From Achatina immaculata (Eukaryota > Mollusca > Gastropoda > Stylommatophora > Achatinidae): a stretch of DNA of 64,000 bases. The stretch lies in the NCBI GenBank assembly GCA_009760885.1, contig CM019710.1, positions 820,471 to 884,470 of the forward strand, given 5' to 3'. The notes under the pieces are model-generated. The model was not told where the DNA came from, did not search any database, and saw only the letters and a program-made list of their open reading frames with translations. The translations under genes and the position numbers were made by a program. Positions 10,312-21,239 of this stretch are shown here, piece by piece. The first letter of the stretch is position 1. Every line of letters starts with the position of its first letter.

Positions 10312-12875
10312 CAGTGGTTCTCAACCCATTGACCTCCACCCAAAGGTGGGTCGTGACAGGGAGTAATGTGAGCTGCGCTGAAGTCTCAAAGTAGAAAAAA
10401 AAAGAGAAAAAGGTAGATACAATAAAAAATTATTCCGTATTTTTAACACAATACATAGCGGTAGACTGCACGGATGCAAGCAACAGTATTGTAGGTCATT
10501 TTATTAGTATGTACGCAGTGCGGCTATTGGAGAAAGGATGGTTCAGACAGTGTTTCTTCCAGCATCAAAGAGAAATGTGACGTACATAAAAAGACAGCAT
10601 CGCTTTAGAAGTGCGACACCAGCGTCTTTCTGACCTTGTTGCTGAAACGTGCAGTTTTACAAGGTAATTTTAGAAAACGGAGTAGATTCTGCGAGAGACC
10701 AGAAGTGAAATATAGTTCTCATCAACTGTTTTAGTTTAAAAATCATATTTCGTTAGCTTGAGAACCGCTATTCGGTCTTGATGCTGTGTGTAATTCGTAT
10801 TGGATTAATCAATGGATTTTAGTTACCCACGTAGTGATCGTGGAGATTTTTCGAATGGCCTTTATCATTTACAACTTTTAATCACTAAAATGAATCGTTT
10901 TGTGAAGCGTAAGATTTCGACTTCGCGCAAACAAATTGATAGTAGTGAGAAAGAAAGTTATTGTGATCGAGACAACGTTAACGTTGATACTTGTAAGAAA
11001 ACTAAATACGCTGGAAAATATGAGTGGAAGACATTAAGTACGGTTTCGTTCCATCAACCAAAATCTACCACAGTGTGTTATTTATTTGCAAATCCTCTCT
11101 AATGAGGTAATGAAGACGACGAAATTGCTTCGTCATCTAACTACAAGAGATCCTGATCTACAGAACAAAATTTTTCAAACGTAAAGCAGAGGAATATAGT
11201 AAACAGAAGACAGTGTTAAAAACAAGATCCAATCTCAACGAAAAAGCTCTTAAGGAATCGTACCTGATTTCCCAGAGAAACGCAAATTCAAAGAAACCGC
11301 ACACGATTGGAGAAGAGTTTATCATGTCAGCCGCTGTTGAGATTTGTGATATATTTTTTGGCTCAGAATGCGCTACAAAACTGAAAAGCATTCCCATCTC
11401 GAACGATACTGACCGTCATTTTCGCGCAGCTTACTGAACGATTACAATCTGCTAAGTTTGCTATTCAGTTAGATGAGTCAAATGACATCGCCGGCGAGTG
11501 ACATCTGCTTGTATATCTTTGCTAATGGTGACAAAATAGTATGCAAGAGGAATTTCTTTTTTGCAAGTCACTGCCAGCGAGAACGACGACCGATGAAATA
11601 TTTCGTGATTTAAACGACTTTTCCCACAAACTATGGACTGCAGTGGACGGTGCTGCCACAGTGACTGGCCGCAACAGCGGTGTTGTAACTCACATAAAGC
11701 AGGTGTCACCCGAGATTGCAGGCACCCATTGCATGATCCATCGCGTGGCATTCGCTTCAAAGAAGTTGAATGAAACTCTGGGATCTGTACTCGAAAACGG
11801 TGTTCGGATTGGAAACTTAATAAAAACTAGAAATGTGAACAGTCGATTATTTTCTCAACTTTGTATTGAGTCAGATATAGAACACAAGCATCTTCTATTG
11901 CACTCGGCTGTGCGTTGACTGTCCAGAGGAGAGTTCTTTCAAGGTTGGTTGAGCTTCGTTTAGAATTGTTGCAGTTTTTGACAGAACACAATCTGGACCT
12001 GGCAGGTAATGTCGCTGATATTGAGTGACTTGCCGTGCTGGCATACCTTGCTGACATTTTTAACCTTTTGAACAGTTTGAACATATTATTGCAGGGTAAA
12101 GATAACAGTATACTCAAGACATAGGACACAGTTGCAGCCATTAAGAAGAAACTATGACTTTGGCGCATGCGACTCGACAACAAATCACAAGACATGTTTC
12201 ACTTGTTCTGTGAATTTAAAGAGAGCAATGAAGTTAATGGCGAAATTCTGTCAGGGGTCACTGGTGTAATAAAAGGGCATTTGACATCTCTTGCTGAGTA
12301 TTTTGACAAATACTTCACTCCCGAAGACATTAAAGCATATGATTGGATTCGTAATCCTTTTCAGTGTGCGTTCTCTGAATTAACCGGTCGTGGACATGGA
12401 GAAATAACAGAACTGTTCAGTTATTACACATTACAAATCAGATTTAACGAACCCACTGTGGATATCTCTTCCTGTTGGTGCACTGCTTCACTGGAATATC
12501 CGTTGTTGTCAGCTCTGGCGATGAAAGTACCTTTTTTCAACAACTTATTTATGTGAAGTTTCATTTTGTGCATTGACTGCCATGAAAGCCAAATATCGTT
12601 CAAGAATGAGCGTAGAGGATAATCTTCGAGTGTGTTTTTCACAAATTCCAGCCAAATAGACATGCAATCCAAACAGAAACAATGCCATCTTTAAGATAAA
12701 TGAAAATAACTTCTGTGTTGCACTCAATAAGAAGTTAAACATGTAGAGAAAATATTACATAATTCTTTATAAAATTAGATTTATATCATGCAAATATAAA
12801 GCACTTAATTAATTGGCCTCAGAATGTCTGATTTTTAAATGTGGGCCGTGCAGCCAAAGGGTCTGAGAACCGCTG
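10312..12875 (+). mobile_element. hAT transposon, ZBED5-like, copy 1
   Basis: The left end is CAGTGGTTCTCAACCC and the right end, reverse-complemented, is CAGCGGTTCTCAGACC, the familiar hAT terminal inverted repeat. Inside is a decayed transposase: MNRFVKRKISTSRKQID at the start, VEICDIFFG, VVTHIKQVSPEI..THCMIHR (RNase-H-like core region), FSELTGRGHGEI and the C-terminal dimerisation-type block YPLLSALAMKVPFF, then AKYRSRMSVEDNLRV. This order matches domesticated ZBED5/FAM200-type hAT proteins. Multiple frameshifts and stops make it inactive. The 8-bp flanks (ctttaaat and atctagcc) do not form a target duplication. Confidence 0.85.
10812..12700 (+). pseudogene. Broken hAT transposase gene (copy 1)
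   Basis: The transposase reading frame is split into at least four open pieces (10812-11102, 11213-11437, 11541-11918, 12167-12556) plus a short final piece to about 12700. The first piece starts with short polar sequence before RKISTSRKQ; the BED zinc finger pattern (CYLF near 11080) is only partly visible. The HC..HR motif (GTHCMIHRVAFASKKLN) and VEDNLRVCFSQI are intact locally. It compares closely with copy 2 at 22815-24660, including the same order of breaks in places. Confidence 0.75.
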
Positions 12876-12889
12876 ATCTAGCCTGATGA

Positions 12890-13215
12890 AAATAATGGAA
12901 TGATGTTATAGGCTGATCGAAAACAAGGAAATAATGTTATAGGCTTGTGGAAAACAAGGAAATAATGTTATAGACTGATGAAAACAAGAGAATAATGTTA
13001 TGACTTATTAAAAACAAGGGATTAGTGTTATGGAAACAAAAGAATACTGTTATAGGTGATGGAAAACCAAGGGATATTGTTATAGGTGATGGAAAAATGG
13101 AAACAATGTTATGGGTGATGGAAAACACGGGAATAATGTTATAGTTGATGGAAAACAACCGAATAATGTTATAGGTTGATGGAAAACAAGGGTACAGTAT
13201 TATAGACCGATGAAC
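12890..13215. repeat. Degenerate 30-35-bp minisatellite
   Basis: About ten imperfect units of a phrase like ataatgttataggttgatgg + aaaacaaggg follow directly after the right end of hAT copy 1. Unit length drifts through small indels. Confidence 0.8.
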
Positions 13216-13546
13216 ATTATTAAAGACACACAAGAAGCAGTGTGATCATGAGATCTGGTGGAGCTAGGATGATGATGGCATGATTAATGATTACTACGAT
13301 GACATTGTACTCAAGCTGAATAAGACAGTCATCACTAACTCGTAGCTGACTGCTTGTGTCAGAGTCAGTAAACCGCAACTGACAAAGACCCTGTTCTACC
13401 TCCACATGATGACTCTGGTAACAAACAGCAGTCTGGACAAGTGAATAGGGATAAAAAAAAAAGAGAAGGCAGATCCCAAAGTATGACTTGTGCCCAAAGA
13501 AGATGAATGTATTAGGCCAAAAGATGCAAATATCACATCTTAGCTG

Positions 13547-14014
13547 TTAACCGTGACACAATACAATCAACATGCTTTTGAAGTCAAACACAGGAGAAGA
13601 ATGGTTATTTCTAAAAAAGCTGGATTTTACAAATAATTTCATACATTTCATTCTTTGAAGCTGTTTTTTTTCTTTCAGTAATTCATTTATTTGTTTTATA
13701 TTTTTGTTTTTTACTGGCTGAATCAGATGGTGTAATGTAGTCTCTTGGTTAGTCGCGGACAAAATTAACTTCAGGTCAAACTTTGTTCTCGTAGCATATG
13801 TGGGATCCAACTGAGATAGAAAATAAACAGATACATTTTCTTGTAAAAAACATACTCTCATATACATAGCAACAACCAGCATACAATCTGTGTAAGCGAC
13901 CGGGCATACTCTCATATACATAGCAACAACCAGCATACAGCCTGTGCAAGCGACCGGGTATAAAAGAACGAGAGTGTTGAAAAGCTTTTCAACATGCAGC
14001 TGAAATGGCCCCAT
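13547..14014 (-). CDS. Unrecognised 155-codon ORF, doubtful
   Basis: An open frame begins MGPFQLHVEKLFNTLVL and ends SMLIVLCHG. Its N-terminal third contains an internal duplication (CMLVVAMYMRVC twice) caused by a DNA-level tandem repeat at 13849-13958. The C-terminal part is lysine-rich (NKNIKQINELLKEKKQLQR), possibly helical. I recognise no family and see no splice sites that clearly frame it. It may be chance or a remnant of a mobile element. Confidence 0.2.
   Translation of the reverse strand: MGPFQLHVEKLFNTLVLLYPVACTGCMLVVAMYMRVCPVAYTDCMLVVAMYMRVCFLQENVSVYFLSQLDPTYATRTKFDLKLILSATNQETTLHHLIQPVKNKNIKQINELLKEKKQLQRMKCMKLFVKSSFFRNNHSSPVFDFKSMLIVLCHG
13849..13958. repeat. Tandem duplication of about 54 bp
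   Basis: Two near-identical copies of catactctcatatacatagc, aacaaccagcatacag and tgtgtaagcgaccggg stand side by side with a few substitutions. Confidence 0.85.
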
Positions 14015-14429
14015 GCTGGCTGTGGAGCATGCAAAATAAGTTTTGAGAACTTAAATAGCTTCAGTTTTCAGTACTGTTCCCCGTCCCGCCCCCCCACCCC
14101 CCCTCCCCAAGGTTCAGTGACACTTGGAAAACTTTGGGACAGTTAAAAAATATATAAAAACAACTCTCACACCCCTGGTAGTCGTGACCCAGGGGCTTAA
14201 TAGGACCAAATACTTGTCTGGGGGGGGGGGGGTAACGTCTTCAGATTATTTAGGGAGTTGTGTTCCGCTTTCTACAGTAGAGAGTTTCCTGGGAATCCTT
14301 AAAGACACGAACAAACCAATATTGAATCACAGCAAAAGCATATGTTCTGTAATAATAGACTTTTATTAATAACAAGAAACAAGTAACATGATATGTGAAT
14401 GGAACAAATCTTTAAATCTGACTCCTCTA

Positions 14430-14620
14430 TTGTTCTACTGAATCAGATTTCAACTCTGCACGTATCGTCTTCTAAGTTGTCTCGCCATAGTTACCTAGGT
14501 CTACCTCTTAGTCTGTCCCCTTTCATCACTTCTGTACAGGCGAACTTTGTTGGTCTACCCTCCTCCATTCTTTCCAGCTTGTACTCTTTCAACAATGCCA
14601 AATGTATATGAATTAGTAAT
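14430..14620 (-). mobile_element. Possible LINE 3' fragment
   Basis: On the minus strand a frame reads GRPTKFACTEVMKGDRLRGR followed by PR and WRDNLEDD, which resembles the basic GRP..W.D block at LINE 3' ends but matches none of the local families exactly. Identification is weak. Confidence 0.35.
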
Positions 14621-14734
14621 AACAAATCTACTGAAGAAGAATGGTAGTATGCCATATTTCACCATCATCATCATGTGCATCATGAAGCTATTTAGACTGA
14701 TAGAACAAAAACATTTTTCATTCAGTCATTTCAT

Positions 14735-15545
14735 TCATTTGCAAGTCCCTTGCGGAACTTTGCCTCCCTCTTGCAGCCATCTTCGGTTTGGTCTTCTTCT
14801 CTTTATTTTTCCCATTATGCACCTTTCCAAAACCGTCTTCTCTAGATTATCATGACATTTAATGTGTCCAAAATATTTAAGTTTTCTCTGTTTAATCCTC
14901 TTTACTAGCCAGCCTTCTTCAATATTAAGTTCTTGTAGTATGGATATATTTGTTCTTTTTTGTGTCCATGATAGTTGAAGAGCTCTTCTGTAGCATTTAT
15001 ATTCAGAGACATTTATGTGTTTTCACAGATTCTTTAGTTGTTTTACTTTATGAAGAGCGATATATGTCCTCCTTTTAATTTCCCTCATTGTATCTCCATT
15101 ATTAGTTAGTAGTGATCCAAGATATTCAAAACTCTTCACTTTTTCCAAGTTTTCCTCATTGATAAATATTTCATCTGCCTTATTTGTTTTGTCAGTTGTC
15201 ATCAATTTAGTTTTCTTCGCATTAAGATAAAGGTTTTGCTCTTCACTGTTCTTATGGACTGACATAATTAGTTTTTCAATTCCTTTTTGTGTTGTGAACA
15301 GTAATACTGTGTCACCAGCATATCTAATCTCTGGTATTTCATAACCTCCATTTGTTATGGCATCATAATATTCTTTGTCTACATCTTCTTTAACATTCCT
15401 CATTTTATCAGTATATAAGTTAATTAAGTAAGGCGACAATATGCACCCCTGACGGACCCCTTGTTTTATGTCAAACCAAGTTGTTGTTTCACCATTTATT
15501 CTTACTACTGCCTGTTGGTCTAGATACAGCAGTAAAACATTTTTA
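14735..15545 (-). mobile_element. LINE family C, RT palm to 3' end
   Basis: The minus strand encodes the reverse transcriptase catalytic region and C-terminal part: VRQGCILSPYLINLYT, then PEIRYAGDTVLLFTT, SFEYLGSLLTNNGDTMREIK and, past frameshifts, LQLSWTQKRTNISILQELNI and the closing GRPNRRWLQ. The catalytic YADD box reads YAGD, so one essential aspartate is gone. It is a 5'-truncated dead copy and the best local view of family C protein. Confidence 0.85.
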
Positions 15546-15549
15546 CTCT

Positions 15550-16130
15550 ATTAACATTTCTGAATAGGAAATGTTTCTGAAATTATATGAAAGTAAATAT
15601 GGAAAAGAAACCAAGTTTTTAACAGAAACATAATATATACCAGTTCGTTAAAGCAAAAGACTATATAAAATAACAGCAATCATGCTATCCAGCACTTACA
15701 GATAAATAACTAATAAGAGAAAAGCCAAAACACTCAGAAGTTGTCATTATAGCACCAGTTTCATGATGCGATATAAAATCTAGTAAAAGGCAACCAATGA
15801 ATTAGGTTTCTGGATAACCAGGCCAGCAGGGTGATGATGATACTCATTTTGGATGGAGGAGAATCAGCCAGTTATGACTTTAGTTCAGCATCTGAGCATT
15901 TTGTAAAGATTAAATCTCCCTCCATAAAAAGTAAGAAAACACTTTCATACAAACGTTTACTTTCTCCTGATGTTCATAAGGTGGCAAATGTTGTACTAAC
16001 AAAACCGGTATCTTAGAAAGTCCTTCAAGCATGGTGAAGATCAGATATGGTTTCACCGGTATCACAAAATCCTAATGCAATCAATGTAATACAAGTAATT
16101 AAAAAAAATTAAGTACTAAACAAAATATAA
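15550..16130. other. No recognised feature
   Basis: AT-rich, no supported gene or element. A 61-codon open frame at 15831 has no recognisable content. Confidence 0.4.
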
Positions 16131-16134
16131 AATT

Positions 16135-16945
16135 ACTACATCTTACATCTTACATCCCTCCTGTGCCGTTAAACATCACACAGTTCTTGCGTAGTTGTTT
16201 GCCAAGTTTTCATGTTTTCAGCCAGTTTTTCAATCTCATCGAGGGATGTTATGCCCACTAAACTGGCTTCTCTTAACAATGTCCTCTTCAGAATTTGACG
16301 TGGTCGACCTCTTTTTCTTTGGCCTGTTGTGCTCCACTTGATAGCTTGTTTTGGTATTCTCTGATTGTTTCTTCTCATCACATGACAGACATATGTCAGT
16401 CTTCTTTTTCTGATCACCAATGAGACGGGTTGCTGTTTACTCATCTGTCTTATCTCTGTGTTGGTCTTAAATTCATTCCACTCTATGCTAAGTATTTTCC
16501 TGAGGCATTTGTTTTCAAAAGAGTCTAATTTCTGAATTTCTTTAGTTGATTTCCAGCTTTCACATGCATAAATGAGGATAGATATCACATTTGAATTGAA
16601 TAGTCTTAACTTGATTTTTGTGCTTAAAACTTTTGAATTTCATATGTTCTCAACATTTAAAGGGCAATGCTACTATTGCAATTCTAATTCTAACTTCTTT
16701 GCTGGTGTCACCTTCTTGGTCTATGTAGCTGCCAATGTATTCAAATTGGATTACTTCTTCAAGACCTCTTCCTTCTATGTATATATATTCCTTCTTGATT
16801 ATTAAGAGCTTCATTATTTTTGTTGTGTTTTTTTTGTTAATTTCAAGATCTATTTTGCTAGTGAAGGAGGACAGGTAATCTGTATTTTCTTGCATCAATT
16901 TCACATTGTTAATGACAAGAGTTATGTCATCTGCAAAATCTATAT
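16135..16945 (-). mobile_element. LINE family A, 3' fragment
   Basis: Minus-strand frames read ADDITLVINN, then EEVIQFEYIGSYIDQEGDTS, ISILIYACESWKSTKEIQK, LRKILSIEWNEFKTN, RGRPRQILKRTLLREASLVG and QELCDV at the end, followed by the family's cggcac/ggtgtt leader to a (taaga..)n tail. It starts exactly at the catalytic ADD box, upstream of which is a TATA-rich tract, so it is 5'-truncated. Compare 25345-28585. Confidence 0.8.
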
Positions 16946-18590
16946 ATATATATTCATATATAAATACAGAATATATAAAAAATTAAATAACTGAATGTTT
17001 GTTTATATATATATATATATTTTTTTTTAATATATAAGGGTATATAAAGGATATATAAAGAACTACAGAATACATAAATTAAAGAATACAGTATAACCAA
17101 AGTGTGTCTAAAATAAAGTCTTACAGAAAATAATACATAGGCTGTCCTCTAAATACAATTATTTATTTTAATAGTTAATTACCAAATACTTCCCACAGCT
17201 TTAAGATGTATAACAAACCTAACAGAAACTTTCTTATTAAAAATATGAAACATATAAGAATTCTCTAATTAACTGATGTTTAAAATTAAGACCGAAAGAC
17301 TACAAATACTGATTTCTTTTGAGCAGAGAACTTTAGCAAAAAATTCTGCCACAAATAAACGCTGTAAACTTTTGAACACTTGATGCTTATAATAATATAA
17401 AATAATTTCCTCACGTCAGAAATCAGACCCTACTCAGTGGATACCATCCAGTCTAGTAGTCTAAAAGCAGAAAAAAATCTTTCGCTGTTGATTGTGATCA
17501 GTAGCAAATCAGTATAAACCAGGGCAACATTCCTGAATTTTTAGGACATAAGGAGATAACTTCTTGCATTTTTATTTGGATCCCAATTTTCTGGCATACA
17601 CGATTTTAGTTTTATACATTTTTAGTCTTATTTTGAACCGACTTAACTCCAGCAAAAATTTCTTCCAGTTCCACAGCTCACACTCCAAACCCTTAGTCTT
17701 GATTTAAAATGATAAAATGATACGCAGAACTACTTCTTACCAAACCACAGCATGCTCCACAAAACATTAGCACAATGAAATAATCCTAAAGTGTGCTGTG
17801 ATCTTAAAAGTTTCAATGCTGTTAGCACAAAATGTTTCCTCTGTTCCCAGAAGTTTTGTAAACTCCACAAGTTCTTCTTGCCAGATATACTGTCTTATAA
17901 AAATGTGCCTATATTCAAATGTTTAAAGTGACTAACTGATGTACAAAACTCTTTGTTGTCATAGCACAATTAGCTCCATGCAGTGTTCTTTTTTTGCCTG
18001 GATTTGTGACATTATGTTCCTTACAGAGATGTTACAAAGGTGTTAAGGCACAGAACTATTATGGATTGGAAGCTGATTGGCAGCTACTTTTTCAGGCCCT
18101 GGATAAAGCTAGAAAGCAAGCACTAGATCTTTAGTAGACTCTGCCATCAAGGGGACCTAGGCATACCTGCCCCATTAGCTAGCCAGGGTACCAGTACAGA
18201 GGTTGGACAGGGTGTTTGTCAGCCCTATTCTGTACCATAATATATACAGCAAAATAATCTTAACATTTATTGTTATCTTTTATGGCTACCAGCTGTCTTC
18301 TGCATTCTCAGAAATTTGTCAACTCTTTATTGTACCATAAATGTTTCTTTTCAGTTTTCATCCTCTTATTACTGATTCATGTGAGGTTTATGAAGTAACA
18401 ATTATTTCACAGAGTCTTCATGTAACAGCTGTTTCCCAGCGACTTGTATTGCTTGCTCTAATAAGCATCAGTTAATAATACAGTAAATTTGAACAGTTAA
18501 AACTATGAATGTGAAGTGAAAAAAACTAAGATAAAATATAAATAATGAAAATCATATTTCCCCTCATTTGTCAAAATTCCTTTCACAGAA
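16946..18590. other. AT-rich stretch without recognised genes
   Basis: Long AT-rich DNA with simple TA runs near 16990-17030. I see no domain-bearing frame. Part of it may be 3' flank of the ubiquitin-like gene, but nothing shows this directly. Confidence 0.4.
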
Positions 18591-18596
18591 TATGGT

Positions 18597-18607
18597 TTTA
18601 TTTTATT
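18597..18607 (-). terminator. Candidate poly(A) signals for the ubiquitin-like gene
   Basis: Two overlapping TTTATT words on the plus strand give AATAAA twice on the minus strand, about 280 bp past the stop codon of the ubiquitin-like ORF. Such hexamers are common in AT-rich DNA, so use is inferred from position only. Confidence 0.35.
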
Positions 18608-18879
18608 ATCATTTGTTTTAAATGAAGTTGTTCTATCAATATAATGATCTTCTAAAGCTTTTAGACATTCTCTAATTATAATAAATCTTATATTGTATAA
18701 AATGTTCATTGTACATACAATTTAGACAGAAAAACAAAATAGCAAACACTTTTCACATAATGTTGTTCATTTTGAAGTTTAAGTCACATTTTTCTGTGAC
18801 AGCAGCCACAAATTTTTGGCAGATTTTACTAGCAACATTCCCAGACAAATCAAATTGAAGAAGACTTCTGAGGTTTTTG

Positions 18880-19434
18880 TTAAGCTCCATTTAAACGGAT
18901 AAGCAGGTATATGGTGCACAGCACTTTAACATTATAATGTTCAAGAGTGTGCCCATCCTCCATATTACGCCCTGAAAATACTAAGCGTTGCAGTTGTGGA
19001 AGGATTTGATGTCTTTCTTGGATCATTCTTCGTAGATCTTCCACTCTGGTTGTCTTTGAAACAACATAAGTGCTGGGTTTGCCATCTAATTTGTTAACAA
19101 AAATCGGAAATATCTCGGCCTTTAGTGGGTCTGGAAAAATAGGAGTTTGGGAGATGACACTTGTAGGACAGTTGCTTGGTTCTTTTGGGATGTTGCGTTT
19201 TTGATCACCAGAGTTGGCCTGTAGGCCATTAGAGAGTCCAGTACTGCTGTGTGGATGATCTGATCTTATTTGTAGCATGGGGCTACTTTGTGGTTGATGT
19301 GAATTCTCTCTGTTGACCTCAATGCCACTATCATGGCCTGGGGAAGAGAAACTTGACTCTGGTCTGGGGTTGTCAATGTCTATCTGTTCTTGATTCTCAG
19401 TTACTCTCTGTGTGATAGTACGATCGTCGCCCAT
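18880..19434 (-). CDS. Ubiquitin-like protein with disordered N-terminal tail, 184 aa
   Basis: Residues 1-108 are polar and low in hydrophobics (Ser, Pro, Asn, Gln, Asp rich), probably disordered. Residues 109-184 align with ubiquitin 1-76 with no gap: IFVNKLDGK for the first hairpin, VEDLRRMIQ for the helix, QRLVFSGRNMEDGHTLEHYN for the strand-loop block and LLIRLNGA at the end. By eye about 30 of 76 positions are identical. Of the seven ubiquitin lysines only Lys11 remains (Lys119); 27, 33 and 48 are Arg, 29 is Met, 6 is Asn, 63 is Val. Ile44 is Val, and the last residue is Ala in place of Gly76. I chose the ATG at 19434 because a splice acceptor (ttcctcattcatcag) ends 4 bases upstream and the context is AACCATGG; the extra 13 upstream codons are intronic. 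At least one 5' exon must lie upstream. A modifier, decoy or protein-binding role is possible; conjugation is doubtful. Confidence 0.8.
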   Translation of the reverse strand: MGDDRTITQRVTENQEQIDIDNPRPESSFSSPGHDSGIEVNRENSHQPQSSPMLQIRSDHPHSSTGLSNGLQANSGDQKRNIPKEPSNCPTSVISQTPIFPDPLKAEIFPIFVNKLDGKPSTYVVSKTTRVEDLRRMIQERHQILPQLQRLVFSGRNMEDGHTLEHYNVKVLCTIYLLIRLNGA

Positions 19435-19475
19435 GGTTCTGATGAATGAGGAAAAAAAAACGCAAAAAAACAATT
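19435..19475 (-). other. 3' splice site before the ubiquitin-like start codon
   Basis: Read on the minus strand the sequence is a long T-run (gcgtttttttttcctcattc) then atcag, with the exon beginning AACC at 19438 followed at once by ATG. The tract, AG and Kozak match decide the start of the ORF. Confidence 0.75.
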
Positions 19476-19721
19476 AACATTCTCGTTATTTTTTTTTTTT
19501 TTGGGGGGGGGGTGTGTGACTTTATTTAATTTACTAACATAACTTTCCAAATGAGTTTGTAACAGTAGTTTCCACCAGTCACAGAATAGCAGCATGAGGG
19601 AGGGCGGTCATCTTTTGTTGTTGTTTTTGCGTTTTCCCTATTTTTTTTAACTTTGGGTTTACTGAGAAGTATTAATTATTTGTTTTTGTTTTTGTTTTTT
19701 TTTTTTTTGTCACTGGAAAAT

Positions 19722-19722
19722 T

Positions 19723-19762
<40 letters not shown>
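19722..19762. repeat. (TA)n microsatellite
   Basis: About 19 TA dinucleotides in the presumed 5' intron of the ubiquitin-like gene. Confidence 0.9.
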
Positions 19763-19763
<1 letters not shown>

Positions 19764-19944
19764 TTTTTACTTTTTTTCAAAATTATAAATTGAATATACA
19801 GACAAAAATTATCAATTTCTGTTATATAAAGGTAACAAATAGAAAGAAAATTTTGAGAAAATATGTATGTGAATTATAAGTTAAAACACGTATCATCATC
19901 ATCAGTCCTCTGTACTCCCAATGAAGGTTACTAACAAAATTTCC

Positions 19945-20100
19945 CCAGCCAATCATTTCTTGAGCAAGTGGGGATACTGTAATAGAGAGGTTTCGTCTGG
20001 CATGGCAGGGCTTAGCCACGAAAACCGAAACACATGGTTGGCTCACAAAGTCCAACCTTACCACCAGTATGCAAATGAAGGCATATCACGTGAGCTAGGA
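19945..20100 (-). promoter_or_regulatory. Possible promoter of the ubiquitin-like gene
   Basis: This is a less AT-rich patch about 510-660 bp upstream of the start codon. It holds a CCAAT word (cagccaatca, about 19946), an IRF/ISRE-like word AAAACCGAAAC at 20021-20031, an octamer ATGCAAAT (about 20070) and an extended E-box TCACGTGA (about 20087). The motifs are seen directly; clustering upstream of the gene suggests a promoter. No TATA box or start site can be assigned. Confidence 0.35.
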
Positions 20101-20815
20101 ATCTGAGATAGAGACGCTTGGAGAGCTGCACTAGGGCAATCACGCCACGGCACTTGGCTTTGGTGGCAGTGTATATCTGAGGAAAGTTTTCCAAGTATAA
20201 TAATGAAAGTGTATTTCGATTTATGAAGAAGTTGTGAGTATGAAATTAGTAGTAAGCTGTTAAATCTCGGATTGTCGCCTGATTCCCGCCTCGTTCGTGA
20301 GTCATAATTGTCAGTTATTGTAATATCCAGTACAAGTCACGCAAGTTTTGGTGTCAGCCATCAGTGGTATATGTTTAGTTAATGCTAACAGACCCATATG
20401 TTGGAATATATATATATGTATGTATATATATACACACATATACATTCATAATATTGAAGTTATTTAGATATGTATGCATATGTTTACAAATTCATTTTGA
20501 ATGTTTAGTTGTCATGTATCTTAATTATAACTTATCTTCTTATATGAGATGTGAAGCTTTGTTGTGGGTTGCCAAATCTGGGAACCTCTCATGAGGTTTA
20601 GAAAATACATAGAATATATATCATGTAATGTATAAAATGCTTGTGCACGATCTGAGTTGGCAAAATATTGAGATCATAGAATATTATTAGTATTAAATAG
20701 TTTGTGTTGGATTTCTATATACATGACGTTGGAGTTATATTTGCCCTCTACTGATGATTGACAGGATTGTATTTTAGATCAGGCCAGTTTTAGGTCAGTT
20801 GTATTTCACTATACA
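20100..20815. other. No recognised feature
   Basis: AT-rich with short TA/TG runs near 20405-20440. No supported gene. Confidence 0.4.
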
Positions 20816-20817
20816 TA

Positions 20818-21143
20818 TGATCACCCAGGGTGGTGGACCCAGACAAGAGGAACGCCCAAGAAAAGATCCTGAATGGGAAAATAGTTGGGGCAACAGTGGG
20901 GAAGTGGAATGGCACACATGCTTTAGGCTAAAGATTAGCCGTGCTCCCAAACAAAAGATGAATAAAGGGATGAAGGGTTTGGGTTACGTATATATAATCA
21001 GGAAGATAGTGATTTTCACCTGGCCAAAGAGTTGGTTGTCACATACCCATATCCAATATGATAATTTGTAAGACCCTTGGGACAAAATGATCCATCTTAA
21101 CAAGGTTTAAGGTTGGGGGTGAAGTATAAATTAATGCATACAA
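20818..21143. repeat. Unclassified dispersed repeat, copy 1
   Basis: It matches 61425-61735 over its full length: caggct/aggttaaagattarccgtgct, agagttggttgtcacatacc, catatcca, gtaagaccc.tgggacaaa and aagtataaa.taatacatac. About 310 bp, no coding frame, no clear terminal inverted repeat and no A/B box. It could be a SINE, MITE or LINE tail; unassigned. Confidence 0.7.
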
Positions 21144-21239
21144 AAGAAAAAATCGCAAATAAAGAACAATAAAGAACCAACTTATTATATAAAATAATTT
21201 CTTACAATACGTCACAACATGTCTTTTTGCTTATTTTAG

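Noticed and set aside
18907..19350. A beta-TrCP phosphodegron (DSGIEV) in the ubiquitin-like tail
   Set aside because: The second serine of DSGxxS is Val, so the motif is incomplete; noted only as a coincidence.
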